DNA from: Albula goreensis
Taxonomy: Eukaryota; Chordata; Actinopteri; Albuliformes; Albulidae
Reading direction: 5' to 3'
DNA length: 64,000 bases
NCBI GenBank assembly: GCA_022829145.1
Contig: CM040764.1
Location: 12,110,049 to 12,174,048 of the forward strand
Within the stretch, counting starts at the first letter, position 1, and each line of letters starts with the position of its first letter. The notes under the pieces are model-generated. The model was given only the letters and a program-made list of their open reading frames with translations. It ran no database searches and was not told where the DNA came from. Shown one piece after another: positions 25,301-40,300 of the stretch. A program made the translations under genes and the position numbers.

Positions 25301-28300
25301 AACATAGCTTGATAGATCAGTTTTGGATATCCATTTGTATATTTGGATATTTAATAAATACCTTTGACTAGATACTTTCAGTTAGTCAGTCAGGGTCCCA
25401 AGCTGGGAATTGGTGTCACTACCTTCACCGTGCAGCACCAGTATTTCAGTCATTGATCGGCCCAAATATTTCAGCCAGTGTACTTGCATGGGCTGTCTGC
25501 TGATTTTCCTATTAGGGGTGTGTCTAGAGCTGGCTCATCCTTTCTTCCATTCACAGTCAAATCAGCCAATCCTCCCAGAAGGCCCATCAACCCCCCGCCA
25601 AAGGTCTGCATCCAGCCCAAACCGGTTGGCCCTGTGCCTGTGCCGGTTGTACACTCCGCTGTGCCTCTCCAGGCCAAAACGATCGTCTTCCAGCCTCTGT
25701 GCTCAGCCTCTGTCCCCATGGTGTGCGCCCCTGCTGGTGAGAAATATGACTGACACTCTGTCTCGCTTCCCCTGCCTCAGTGCTTCATTCTCATAATGAA
25801 ACATAATAATTATGCATATCATTTATAGCAGTGCCTTTCCAAGCACAAAACATTGTTGAGTGTTTTACAGTGTTACAGCAAGGTTCTCAGGAATAACAAG
25901 GTAGTGACCGCCTGCAAAAAAACAGCCTTTGAGACATATTTAAATAGATTCAAATAACACCATTTTTTTTTTTCATCAGAAAAAATGTAGATTTCCAACT
26001 TGAAAAAAATCAAGAAAAAACATTGTGCAACTTTCATCAACCTAAGAAAGGTTGAGAATGTTTGGCAGTTATTAAACAAAAACTACAAATCATTGGCAAA
26101 AATAATATCAACTACACGTTAACCAAATTTTCAATTTTGTTTGCAAATCACTAATCATTCTAAGCAATGGAAGTTTTTTTATGCTGTAGGGGAACCAAAC
26201 AAGGCCTGTTTCTGTCATCTTTCCCAGCCCAATGCAGAACTTGAGTGACTGCACATACAAGTCACAGCCAGAAGAGGGAACCTCATCCCTGTTTCTGCAC
26301 AGTAGCGATCAAAGGCACCTCCTCTTCAAACCGCTTGCTGGACTCTGTATATAAAGTGGCTACAGTTATAAATGTTCTAGTAATTTTCCCATACACCAAG
26401 GTGTCAAGTTTCATTCCTGGAAGGCAATACGTCTTTTGGCCCTTTTCCTCCTGAGGAGTTGGTGATGCAGCCATGTGTTCTGAATGACATTAAATGTATT
26501 CTCTGCTCATAAAAATGAAATTTGAAGATATAATTCTACTCTATTCTGAGGAAACACTGCACAGCAGGGTATTTAAGGACATTTTCATCAGTAAATGTAT
26601 AAAATGTATTAACTATTTGATCTATTATCTCCAGGCCTCCTGGGTTTAATGACAGTTGATAGTGATTTAAATCGGTCTAAGCAGGGTACAAGAGAGTCGA
26701 ATTTTTTTTAAAAAATTGGTTGTAGAGTGGGTCAGAGCAGTGGGGAGGGGGTAGTGTTTTTAAGTGGACTACAAAGTGGATTGGGAAGGGACCACTGATT
26801 CTAATTGGTCTAGCATCTGTCTATAACATAAATGGTTGAAAGAACTATCACAGAGGAGAGCTGCTGATGTCCTGAGATTCCCTTAGACCTGCTCCGTGTC
26901 GCTGCGGCTGTGGCTGTGGCTGTGTTCCAGAAATGCTGGTTGGGAAAGAGTCTGTAGATTTAATTCTCTCCTCTCCGCAAAGGCAATCTCCTTCCCAAGA
27001 TCTGGTAAAGGCCACTGACGGTAATTGAACTTATGATGCGGGTGAGATCTGAGGGTGCATTTGGCATAGATAATTACATTCAGGTTTGGGTTGCCGAGCG
27101 AGAAACAGAAGCGGGCTCTCCCAAACTGCAGACTTAACAGCCAGTTTCAGCCCTCCAGCCCTGTCAGCACTGAAGGCTGCCTGGTCTTTAACGGCCATAA
27201 CCGTGGAAGCCTCCTCAGATACTATTACGGCTGGCAAGAGCAGCAGCCATTGGAGTGGTATTCAGATTGCTTCCATTAGTGCTGAGAGATTATTATTATT
27301 ATTATTATTATTAATAACAAGTCATGGGAAAGCTATTTCTCCATTTGTGAATAAAATTCTGGTTATCTACAGTGCTGGATTCTAATATCCATCACTGCTT
27401 CTTTTTTTAAAAGAGTTTCTCTCAAGTGAATAATTAGTTTCCTCTGAAATTCTCGCTCTGTGTTACCGAAAAGTGTATACATTTGTCAGTACTGGGAAAG
27501 TCATGTTTGTTTTGCCACTGAATAAAAACATCCACAAGGTACTGATCTCAGGGATGTTTTGGCTTAATGTAGGCATTTGACATGTTCTTGGTGTTCATGT
27601 CTAATAGTCTGGCACTCATTCCTGTTCACTCCTATTGTCTTTGTAGCAGCTGACCAAACTGAAGTCAGCTCAGAGCTGAAGTTGTCTGGGCTATACTCCA
27701 GTGTGTGGCTCTTCAGTTCATATGGGTAGAGGACGGACTTCCTGGTGGAGCAGTCAGTGGAACTTTTAGCCAGAGCACATGGCTACCTTGATATGTCACT
27801 CCCAGAATTCAATGTGCTTCAGAGTCCAACACAAGCGTTTGCCACCTCAGCAAAAGCCTTCCTCCTGCATTTTCAGAGGAGCTGTAATTCACCAGTATGG
27901 TGCAGATTATGGGGAAGGGTAGCACTTAAATTCAGATAATGTACAAATTATAATGTTCTACTGCACAGAAATCCAAAGCATGCATTGTGACATCCAAAGC
28001 ATGCAGTGAACTAAACAAAGAGTTTTGTTCTGGGTTCCCTTGGGGCCTTGGATGTGCTGGAATTGTATATGTAAAATGTAAGGTTAGAAAAAGCTTGACT
28101 GCTTGAAAGTGTTTGCGTTTTCTCCCTGCAGCTCAACAACCAGTTTTCCAAATATTGTATTCTCAGTGATAAACAGGTTTTAAGAGTAAGGGCATGATTT
28201 TCAGATTTATTGTAAATATCATTTCTCTCTGCTGTTTGGTACACAAAGTCACAAAAAATTGTGCCAGGTTTTCTGACAGAACTGGGTTCCATGAGGTAAA

Positions 28301-31300
28301 TAGGGGCATATTTTTTTTTTTTTGAGACTCCAGGTCCAGGAGGTCACTGGGCGTTTTACTGCCTGGGCCATGCCCAACACTAATTTTCAGGCCCTGAGGT
28401 TGACCCTGGCAGACTCCTGCATTCTCTAGCACAGCACCATGAGTGTGGCTGAGTGCTGATAACTCTATCAAGGGTATCAGCCCTGTGAAATCACTGTTCT
28501 GAATCTTATATTATATGGATAAGCTAAAAGTGGACCCAAATGAATTTCTGTCCATACAATATAAAGTTGGAACTGCTGACTGTACCATTCTTGCATAAAA
28601 ACCATGCTGCAGAACCAATAAAATGAAGACTCCAGCTAAAGCACACACCTCCATTGAATAATAATAATAACAACAACAATGATAATAATAATAAAAATTA
28701 TTATTATTATTATTATAATCATTCTGTAATTGACTCTGTTTTTGACTAACACACTAAGTTTGGAAAGCAGATATTCTTCCTCAATAACATCTTAATATAA
28801 TTATGAAAGAAATTATTTGCTTTGGTGGGAGGAAAGGAAGCTTGAGCAGATCCAACCTCTGAGTTAACAGCTGTCAGGTTTTCATGGTTTTTTTGCAGGT
28901 GGTGGTTCAGTAGGAGGTTGAGGCAGGAGTGGTGTAATTACGACGCGGGCTGTTTTTCAAATCCACTGCCTTTAAAGGGTCTGAGGCCCTCTAAGCTCAA
29001 GAAGGATGACCACATGTTGCTACCCTTGGTCCCGTTTCCCTTGCACCAATGGGCTTTTTTCCTCCACACCATGCCACTACTTGTCATGTCTCTCTTTGAA
29101 CAGATGTGGATTTTACTATGGGTTATGCATATTTTACCTGGTTGTGTCAATGCAAACAAATGACAACTGACACTGGTTCAGGCCAGGAAAGGATGTGTCC
29201 CATGTTAGCAACCCAGTGTCCTTCTGACACACCCTCTATGGCTTGCTGTTTCGGTCACTTACTAACTGAATGAAGAGGAACACAAACGCTGCACCACTGT
29301 TTTGGCCTGACCAATAGCTGCATTCCATGATATACTGGAACAACCAGCTGGTCCCTATCTTCAAGTATAGCCTTTAAACCTGTGTCTTCCGAACCCCTTA
29401 CTATATAATAAAATGTGTCATGGGTGTATTCCTTAGCTTAGTCCAATCATGTAATCAGGGTAAGTGTTTGGTGATGCACAGTAAGGCTTTTTTCAGTCAG
29501 CCCTCAGACAATGTGTCTGAGAGACATTTTTTAAAAAAAGCCTATTTCCCTGTCTTTACCAGAACGTCCCCCAGCTCAGGCACCGCAGATGCACGGCTCC
29601 CAGGAGCCCCCTGCCCCTGCCCCGCCCACCTTCACACTCCCCAACCACGTGTTCATCATACCAGCACCTGCGCAGGACAGGGGCGTCACTCCCGGGGGGG
29701 TACACGCCTTCGCCCAGCCGAGGGCAGCGCAGCCCTACCTCAGCACAGCGGTGGACAGAAATGTGAGTACCACCAGCAAGCTGCACGTGCGTCCAAACTA
29801 TGGTTTAGGGATTCTTTCACAGAATCCTTGGGGGGTCATCAGCATAAAATGTTATTTATTGTACAATATTTCCTATGAATTTTGAATTTAATGCTTTACA
29901 GTAAACCTCTGGTTCACATATTCACTGTAATTTTATGATTTACAAGTAATGGTAATTTCATAACTGTTGCAATTTATTGCATGTTTTTATTAAACATATT
30001 TACTTAACACATGTCTGCAATATACAGTAGGCTATACAATATCATGACGTAGACACACTTCTGTGGATTAGCGAGGAAAATAGCTACTTCACTGCAGAGT
30101 ATAGTGGTGTGGTGTCAGAAGTAAACTGTCTTATTGAGATTAGGGTCCTTAGCAACAGGGTGGTCGTTTTAATTAGCCTTGAGAATTTTGAGTGTAGCTC
30201 CTTTTCAGCTAATTTGAAGAGCAAGGCCAGGCATGCCTGTTCAAGCACAAGACCCCCCTGCTCTGTAATGCTCTCAGGTTTTCAAACACATCTCTCTTCA
30301 AACTACACTCGTCTCAAGGCCGGGGGGCTTCATGTTGTACGTCTTCCACAATCAGGAGTGTTCACCCCCAAACTTGAGTCCCACAAACTCCTATAAGGCA
30401 GTCCATCTGGAAGGAGTTTGAGCTGTAAAAACACATGAGCTGAAAGAGCCTCACGGACCCAGGACCCATCAGATCTGGTTAGAGCGCGGCTAAAGGGAGC
30501 GTAACAGACGTCTGAAACACTGCTCAGAACATGACAGGAACATCACAAACAAGCCCTATACTTTCCCTGTCTTTGGTTTATTTCCTGTCTACCGCTGCCG
30601 TATCAGAGAAATACTGCAGTGTGTGTGTGTGTTACGCATTATAAAACAAAGATTAGAAATTAGCTGACAGTGTAGGTCTGGCTGTGCAGCCTAAAGGTAG
30701 TTCAGGCCAGGAGTATGCCATTATCTGTCCATATGTAGGAGTTCCCAGTTGCATTGCACTGTCATCTTGTCAATTCAGGTAGGATTGGTTTAAAATGACC
30801 AGGGTTCTTTGAGTTATAGCTGCCTGACTGCCCCCTTGCTACCCACCAGGAAATGGAAATTAAAGTTTCTTAGTTGTGGTCAGTGAGAGATTGAGCTCTT
30901 CTCCTACGTACATTGACTGTGCTTCAGTGCTGCGTAGCCTGTAGAGAGTAATATAGTTACTGGGTCATAGGCGAGTGCATCAGAGGAGTACACGCCCTTC
31001 AACCGCAAGGCTCCCTGTGCTGTTGCAGATGTCCTGAGCATAATTGTATTGGAGATTCCAAAACGGGTGAAGGTAGCAACCCCCTCTGTCCTCCCTCAGC
31101 CCAAATACAAAAGAAACTCCAGACACCTCATAACATGAATATGAAAATTATGGAGTATTTGAAGTAAGGTTATTATCCTCAACCTTGAGCCACACGTTAT
31201 GCTAGTTTTTGTTTTTGCCTGTGACTTACTGAGCTATAAGATTATTAGGTGATTATACAGTTAATCCACTGCCTAGTCAACTGGGTTCTTGTGTCTAATT

Positions 31301-34300
31301 TAGCTGTTAATTTTAAGTTGAAATAAGAGCTCAACATACACAGCCTCTAAGTCTAGTGTCCAAGACCCCTGATTGGCATTTATTTCAAAATGCCATTGCC
31401 TAAATGGTCGATTTTAAAAATTGTTCCTTTGTGAGCGTTTATTTTCAAATAGTTTAGCAGTCACTTCTTCTATCCACTTGACTTTCATTTTCATCTGTCA
31501 GTTCCTTGGGAGAATTGGCATGCTGTGGAACAGACTAAGGGTATGTTTACCTAAGCAGCCAACAGATGGGTTCGTTTCCGGTCTCCATGGACATTCGACA
31601 AACACTGGCCCAACAGAAAGCAGTTGCGCTCTTCTTAGTTGTCATGAGAAACAGTTCACCACCTATTATGTGATATTGATAGTGTGGCTGCCATCTGAAC
31701 AGTTGGAAACAAACTTTCATGTGTCTCTGCACTCCAGAATTAACATTAGACAGGCCAAGTTTCATTTCCCGAGTAACATATTTCTTTAAAATGACCAAAA
31801 ATAAGACTAGCCTGCTGTGTTGATCGGTACTTTATGCTAAAAGTGAAAATAAAAATCCCATTGAAAAACTCAAATTCCATTGGAGTGGCAGTTTTACAAA
31901 CTGTGTCAAGAGTCGCTGTTCTGACTCTTCCACAATATCAGTGAGTCAGTAAAATGGCCTTTAATTACACAGTATATAGCAGACACTGCTGGCCTACCTT
32001 TCAAACCGAAAGGCTGAAAAACTCCACATTTATAGGAGCACATGATATTTCACAAAAGAGCTGTGATATTAGACTACTGAGCAAATACAATCCTGACTGT
32101 GTAGCACGTTCATAAATCTCCCTAATGTAATGACTCCCCATAGAAGCTTGCACATTTTAGGGGTGCTAGGAACACAACAGCTGAAAGCTTGTGTGGACTG
32201 AGGAGTAAATCTGCAGCAACACTTCTATCATGACTCAAAGGGCACCAATATTTTTTATGGGAAAAACAAGAATTGACATGACTTTGACAACTTTATCGAC
32301 TTGCCCTCTAGTGTTAAAACATTGGTTGAAAAAAGTTTCTGTGTAGCACATTTATGGGTCCTTTGCTTGTCTCCCTTGGTGAACCCTTAAAGATACTGAT
32401 TTCACTGAAGGATAATATGTAGAACCTTATTTTGAGCCTTTTAGAGCAGCAACAAAGGAGAACATTAAATGGTTCCCCCAGGGGGACAAATAAAGAACCC
32501 ATAAGTGTGCTAAACCTTTTCTAAGACTGTACCAATTCTGTCCTATTTGTAGCTTGCTTAAGATGCACGTGTGGTATTATAAATTTCCAAATTACTGAAG
32601 ATAATTTAGATTGCAGATGTCCTTCAGAGAAAACACATGTGTTTGATGGGAGTTTCATGAAAACACTACTCAGTGGATTTTAGATTAATGCTGAAGGACG
32701 GGTTATGTAGATGAGGGGGTGGAGCCTTTTGGGACAGGGTGACCTAAGGACAGTTGCAGCACCTATCATTTCAGCCTCACTCAGCATGGCTTTTAATGAT
32801 TTATTTTTGTAATGCCTCTGAAGTTTATGTGCAGTAATATCATGTAAAGCACCAGTTTTGTGGGGTTTTTTTTTACAAGGGACTCTTAAACTAGCCATTC
32901 CTGACCAGAAACTAAAGAAAGCAAAAAAAAAAAAGAACACAACAGAAAAATAATTCCAACAATAGGCTTAAAGCTTGTTTACTCAAGTCAGTGGTTTTTT
33001 GAGTAAACTCCCCGGATTGTCTGCTTGTGCTGGAATTTTGAGAAGGTTATTTTATCATCCCTCCCAGATACCTTGTGCAGCAGCAAGTGATTTTTCATTT
33101 AAACTTGGTATGAAAATGGTTCGCCTTTGATTGGAAATAACATGGTTCCTCGTTTTCAACCAATGTGAAGATCAGAGCCAGCAATCCTGTAACTTAAGGA
33201 ATCAGGCAAAGAGAAAACAAGATGATTGAGTACAGACACATGCAATGTACTTCAAGGTTCTAGGACAACACAAAAACATTTGAGCACAAGCTGTTCAGCT
33301 TCTGAAGACGTGACGGAGCGGTCTTCATGTGGCAAATGACACCTGCTGACCTCTGGGAGAGTTATGTTTGCGTCCTTAACAGTGGAGAAAGCTCATTTTC
33401 CATCACCACTTCCTGGCTCATGGGCTGGAATGCATGTCTTGCACAGGAAGACTTCCTCCATGCTTCTGAAAAGGGATTTTTATGGCCTTCTTTTTTGCAG
33501 TGTCGCAGTGCCCATGCTTACGTGGCAATGTTAAGAAATTCGAGCTATCGCTGGGATGACTGGTGTCATAAACCGAAGATGACTGAGCACAGTAATTTAC
33601 ATCATTTCAGAGCGTAAATATATATGTGGCCCAGGTTATTTCACAATTGGAGACATTCTTCATGTATTTATTTATTTTTGGGTTTGGGGGTTTGTGTATG
33701 GTGAATTTAAGATGGGTGAGATTAACAAATGGAAACATTGTCTTACTGGAGAGGTCTTTCTTGAAGTATCTTGGGGTTTGCAGATTCTCAAGTGAGTTCT
33801 TCCAAGTTCAAAGGCACTACAGTTCTTATGTAAGTGAACAGGGTCGTCTTTAACCTGTAGATGTTCAACTGTCATGTTCATCTGTGTGTTGCATAATTCA
33901 GTGAAATTGGAATCTCCTGTGACCAGAATTATTGCATGGGGTCAGAGGGCGTGATGATGTCTGGACTAAATCTGCTGTGTGGAACCATAAGGCGGTATTT
34001 TTGGATTGGAGATTGGATTTTCTATCATATGGGTGTTATCTAACTCTTAAGTTCATGTATGGCCTTACGATGTCAGGGCCCCAAGATTTGAAAGGGTCGT
34101 TTGGAAGCCAGTTAAAACATTGGTGGTTGGAACCCAAATGTCTTTATAGGAAAAGCTATTTGAACTCTGATGAAACATGCAGTGTTAAAATAGGACCCCA
34201 GACATTTTGTCTTCATAAAGCACTGAGCTAGAGGTTTTGCTTAACCCCTGTGTGAGAGAAGAATTGTGAGGGAACAATTTTTTTAATTCCTTAAATGTAT

Positions 34301-37300
34301 ATCACTTCATAGGCTTAATATCACCTTTTCTTCAGAAAATGCCACTTCAGGGACCATGGGTTATGTATGGCTGAATAGACTATATCAGCATATTTACATA
34401 ATCATCAAGGGCCAGTTGCGCATTACAAGCACTTTTTTGTACAGTGTTATAGAAATGTTTTAATTCGTAATAGATCTTGTTGCTTAATGCAGATGATGTT
34501 GATATGACATCATCTATACAGATGGCCACATATTTTATGTCTCTCTCGGTCCCGTGGGTGGCTTGAGGTCCAGTTCCGATGATAATTGTGAGTTAGGTCA
34601 GATTTTCATGTTGCTTTCGTTGTACAGTTAGGTCCTTTTGGGCAATCAAGTGAGTTTTTTTCTTCCTTTTTTATTTGAGTGCTTAAGATTCCTGAATGTG
34701 GTTCTGCTGTGTTGCTTGCCAGTTTCCACATTTAGCCTGCTGTCTCTGGCTGTGATATGGAACTGGGGGTAGATCATTTGCCGTTTCTGTCTATCTGTCC
34801 ATCTGTCTGTGTCTCTGTATGTCTGTCTATTGATCACACACAGTTTATCACCACACAGTTAAAGTACTAAATTGCATTGGTAGTCCCATAGCATGAGGCC
34901 TGTGATATAACACATAAAAACAGTGTAAATAGTTATACTACTGAATCACAGAATTTTTGTGCTGCAGTGAGATGTTGTGGGAGTTGGAGAGTGCAACATC
35001 GGGTATCAGAATACGGGCAGTGGGGAGATGCATTGCAGGCGAGTGGGAGAGGTGAGGGATTGTAGTCGTGTCTGAGGAAGCCTTCTGCCGGGCACATGTT
35101 GTAGTCATTATTGGCTGGGAGTTCAGTGCTGGTGTGAGTACGAAGCTCTCCATCAGTTTTTCCATCTCTGTCGCAAAATAAATGTGTCGAGGAGTCTCTT
35201 GCTGGACAGGCTGGCGCCGGGGACAGCCAGGAGTGCAGCAGCCACTCCTGACCGAGGATGGAGTAGGGTACGGAGGCACTGTGAAAAGATAGTAGATATC
35301 GCTCCCACACAGTGGCTCACTGAGCCGGTCTCAGTCATCTCTCATCAGTTAGGTCAAGCGCTGAGCCTGAGTCACAGTTAGAACATGTCCTTGGGCTAGA
35401 AGTCATAAATCAGTTTCTTTCACATGACTGGTTTTCTACAGGGTGGGACTGTAGTGGGTGGTGGGGACGTGTGTTTGTGGGTGGTGGGGAGGTGTGTTTG
35501 TGGGTGGTGGTGGGGAGGTGTGTTTGTGGGTGGTGGTGGGGAGGTGTGTTTGTGGGTGGTGGTGGGGAGGTGTGTTTGTGGGAAGGTGGTGGGGAGGTGT
35601 GTTTGTGGATGGTGGTGGGGAGGTGTGTTTGTGGATGGTGGTGGGGAGGTGTGTTTATGGGTGGTGGTGGGGAGGTGTGTTTGTGGGGTGGTGGTGGGGT
35701 GGTGGTGGGGGTGTGTTTGTGGGTGGTGGTGGGGAGGTGTGTTTGTGGATGGTGGTGGGGAGGTGTGTTTGTGGGTGGTGGTGGGGAGGTGTGTTTGTGG
35801 GTGGTGGTGGGGAGGTGTGTTTGTGGGTGGTGGTGGGGAGGTGTGTTTGTGGGAAGGTGGTGGGGAGGTGTGTTTGTGGGTGGTGGTGGGGAGGTGTGTT
35901 TGTGGGAAGGTGGTGGGGAGGTGTGTTTGTGGGTGGTGGTGGGGGGAGGTGTGTTTGTGGGAAGGTGGTGGGGAGGTGTGTTTGTGGGAAGGTGGTGTAC
36001 TGATGAGCATGATTGGTTGCATGTGCATTTATTTATTTATTTAGTTATTGACCTGCCTTAATGTGTCCTCAAGATCTCATGTAGAGTCAAATAAATTTAG
36101 CTGCTGAAACCCACATCTTGCCAGACACTGTCCTTGAGGGTTTTTGTTGTTGTTGAAAGGAAAATCCAATAGTCAACATGTGATGGTGTCATGATTTATA
36201 TGGACATGAGTGACGTAATCACTCTCCAAGGTGAAGTAAAGTTAAAAGGCATCCATTGGCTCATACCATCCAGAGGTTGTTGGTGCAGCTGTGTACTTGC
36301 CCACCTGATGCAACCAATATTCATCTTCACTGAGTCCTTGCTGTTGCAGAAAAGGAGCTGTACATCTTTTACAAGACTTTTACAAGTACAGTAATTTCTT
36401 GACTAGCGCATATGAACATCAGAGTGTGTAATGGCCTGCACAGGCCTTTCATCTCATCTGGGCTTGTCATTTTGCCAGCCATTGTACTGTAAGGAGAACC
36501 TGTACTGACGTCAGGGACCTGCTCTTTTAAATTTAACACCCAGGTAGGGTGCTGAAATTGGGCCCTTGGGCCAGGCACTTAAGCAGATTTGGTTCAGTAA
36601 ATATCCAGCTGTATAAATGGATAGTGTGTAAAAATGTAAGCTGTGTAACTCACTCTGAATAAGGGTGCCTGCTATGAAAACAAATAATGTATCTTAATGG
36701 TACTAAGAGGGCAGTAAATTGAGGTGTGGGGCCCAGTGGGCCCAGCACGTGCTGTCCTTTTGCTCATATAGGTGTGGTCTTGACGGGAGCCATTCATTTC
36801 ACACACTCTCTGCCCTCTAGTCCAGCGCTGGGAAGAGACTCCAGCGGATGATCAAGAACCGCGAGTCAGCCTGCCTGTCACGCAAGAAGAAGAAGGAGCA
36901 ATTTCTGACCCTGGAAGCCCGCCTCAAGGTGGCGCTGTTTGAGAACCAGAAGCTGAAGAGCGAGAATGGCTCCCTGAGGACACAGCTGGATAGCCTGGTG
37001 GCCGAGGTGGGAGTACGGACCGAGGAGGATGTACCCTTCCAGTAGACTGTCCCAACTGGGCACTGTCTTATCCCATACATACAAATCACTCAGAGCAGGA
37101 TGAGCACATTTCCTGAATTAAAAAGAACACATAACAGATTTTTCACTGGAAATGAAACAGAGACTCAAGTATGATGATAAGATCATTTGTGTTCTGGCCA
37201 ACAAATAATGAGACAATTATTAGATAATCTAATGTAATCTGACCGAATTTGTATTAATGTTGTCTGTTTTCCAGAACAACGTTCTGAAGGTGACGGCCCC

Positions 37301-40300
37301 AAAAAGGCGAGCTGTGTGTCTCCTGGTGGCTGTGGTGTTTGTCATATTGAACGTGGGCCCAATGGGGTGAGGATGCTTGTCATTGTTTGTCACGCTGAAC
37401 ACTGCTCTTGTTCATTTGCCCATATGTAATGTGCAGTATGTGCTAAGGAAGAAGTCTGTGATCAGTGAGCAGTGCTGCGGTTGGTTAGTACTTCCATGGA
37501 AGGCCTGTGAAACCTGGGTGCTGCTGGAAGAGCTTGATGTGGGCTGGCTGGAGGAAAGGAATCCCTCAGGGCAAAGTCGGAAACAAGTGCACTAGCCCTG
37601 GAGGAGGGATATTATCCTGTTGGAAAATTTTCAGTTGAGATTTTATGAAGGTCATTAAGCTTTGAGATATTGACAGAAGGCATTCAATGAATTCAATCCA
37701 TTTACACCTTGCTGAGTCCTGTCAATCATTTTGTGGCAGTTCAGTGCCAATTTCATTCAAGCCACTACTGTAATGGTGGGGAAGTCATGGCAATTAATTG
37801 AGATTAAAAAGTTTGGATGTGGCTAGTCTTAGCTTAGCTTTAAGATAAGAATCTTAATTTAAGTACACAGTACACATATTAAGATGACAGTGAAATGTTC
37901 TCACAGCACGTTCTGAGCATACTTTATACTGCCATCATCAACTTGTCTACTTACTCGCACTGCAAGTCATTACAGATATTTCTTGTTATTTGTCTCATTT
38001 ACAACATGATGAAAAATACATATAATCATAAAAAAGTGACACTTCAAGGTAGATTTTTCTTCCCTCAGGTCATTCAGACAGATTTGCCTCTTGGACATAC
38101 TGTACAAATTATCTCTCTTCTGTTTTTTCATATTCTGCGGAAAAAAGAAGGCTGGCTCTGAGCAGCTCCGGATTTCACCACCATTTTTTTTTTTTGGAAA
38201 GTTGGCCCAGGATCGGGGGGCAGTTCGGACTTTCCATGCGCTCAGGCTTTGAAGGAGCAGGAATGTGAGACTGCAGCTCCAGCCCGGAGAAATATACGCC
38301 TTTATTTTTAGACACCAAGGCATTATATCAAGCTGAAGTAGATCCGCCTGCTTCAACATGGTTGAACACAATTTTGCTTTATAAACGTTTTTAATCACAG
38401 TGTCAAGTTGTCTCGATCGTGATTAAGTGATGCATGTTTAGAAAATATGCACTGGGAAGATTATACAGTTCATCTCTTCTTTTTAGAGCTTTATGACTTC
38501 AAGTATGTATAAATAAAATAAAACTTGGGATGAAAAATTTAGAAAATGGCCATGTGTGGGCTGCTGGGTTGCGTGTCAGGCAGGGTACTGAGTCCTGGCG
38601 GGGGCAGACAGCCCAGCTGGGTGTTGCATAATTCGCCTTAGCGCTGCTGAGGGAGGGAGTGTTTCAGTCAGCAGGATACTCATCGCACAAGAATGATGTT
38701 CCTGGCCAATCCGGTGCCTGGGGTCTGCCTGCACCAGCTGGATAAACATCAGAGCCCTCTGGGACAACAGATATGTCGCCTAGCTGGCAGGGTGAAAATA
38801 AGCGGAGGCTGGCTAGAGGCTTTTTGAAGGATGCACATGCTGGTCTGAGCTCATGAGAGACATGAATGCAGCAACAGGATGGACAAATTATGACAGGTTA
38901 TTTCAACTTTGGAGATAAACTTAAGGAATAGTGACATATTAAAAAATAAATGGTCCTGCATTAACCTAGTATTGAGTGCAGTCATGAAAACTGATTTCCC
39001 TCATCTATATATTTAAATGTCTTCTTTTTCCTGGCAGGTCTATGTTAGGAAAAGAAAAGAAAAAACAATGATGGTAACTGGAGTGCTCACATTCCTGTAT
39101 TCTGCATGCTGCTAACCACACAAGGCAGCAGTGAAACCACCATCAGGGCATGACTTTCTTAAACCCCTCTTTCAAATACAAAGTTTTTCTACCTCACATC
39201 TTTTTGTAATATGGCTACAGAATATAGACAAACAGACTTTGTACCAATTTTGTACCACACAGCGTGATAATAAAAATTGTATAGATTGAGTCAGGTGAGA
39301 CCTGGCTCCACTCTCTGGTGCTGGTCTAACCACTAGCTTTGTCATCCGGCCGAACTCTTCAGAATGCACTTAGAGGTTTTTGGCAGCTGTCATCTGTTTA
39401 TGTGACTAAGAGACTTTGGTCCTTTATTTCATTGTTTTATTTTACTTGCTGTCTCATTTCCGAAACATTTATTTGTAGTGTGAGGCTGATCTCCTGTTAT
39501 AACCTTTTTTGCATTCTTATATGACTGTAGCTCCCCTTTTTTATTTGTGACAGACATCTGTTTGGTCTCCTCACTTCTGTCATTATTTGAACAATAAATA
39601 AGTCCTCTGAACAGTTATCAGAAGTCCATGGGACAGTTAACCAAACAGCAACAATAACAATAATTCTGTAATAATTTTATTTATACACAGCTTTTCTTAT
39701 GTGACATTGAAATTGCTATCTAAAATAAAAAAAAAATTAAAGAAGAGATATGAAACAGACAGAATGTAAGGCAGGTCATGTAATTTGGGTTTCCAAAGGT
39801 TTATTGAAAAAATTCAGTATTTGAAAATGAAACCAACCAAATGAAGCCACTTCCAACAGCAGAATCCCTGATTGCTTTTGCATGGGATTCCATAACACTC
39901 TCCTCCACTCCCAGCCTCTTAGAGGGAGACCCTGGCTCCAGCCCGTCCACCGGGACTCTGCCGGCTGGCAGACATCTGCTAGGCTTCTCCACCATGGACA
40001 ACGAGAAGAGCAGAGTCCAGGAAACACCTGAAACAGACATCCCTCTGGCGGCGGAGAGGTAATTACACGTCACGCATGGAGGCCCAAGGCCGTCTCGCTG
40101 GCTCAGAGCATCATGATTCTTTGAAAGTCCACCATATGATCTGTATCCGCATTTACCTTCAATGCTTTTTTGAGTACTTATGTTTGTTTTTGCGGAGCTG
40201 TATACTTAATTTGTCAGAAATTATTTGAAGATTTTGATTGCAGGATTTATTTGCTTTTGAACTCATCCAATTCCAGCTAACATGAAAAGCGAATGCAGGC

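Larger units (their letters stand above)
29763..36820 (+). other. atf6: ATF6 intron 7
   Basis: 7.06 kb. Holds the MITE-like hairpin, the G-rich minisatellite and the best SINE copy. The stretch 33640-34560 has several mid-length frames on both strands and T-rich lead-ins, possibly an old transposon, but no domain was recognised. Confidence 0.8.

Noticed and set aside
27091..27279. 62-codon frame in ATF6 intron 6 as an extra exon
   Set aside because: No ATG, and it lacks a matching donor and phase for ATF6.
29420..29878. 152-codon frame over ATF6 exon 7
   Set aside because: Its start lies in the intron and it is in the wrong frame; the true exon 29563-29762 fits the ATF6 phase in a different frame.
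33327..34231. Several 70-100 codon frames in intron 7
   Set aside because: No reverse-transcriptase or transposase motif could be seen; probably chance frames in an old repeat.
35424..36061. Open frames of 180-206 codons on both strands
   Set aside because: They are by-products of the 27/28-bp minisatellite, which lacks stop codons; the peptides are pure unit repeats.
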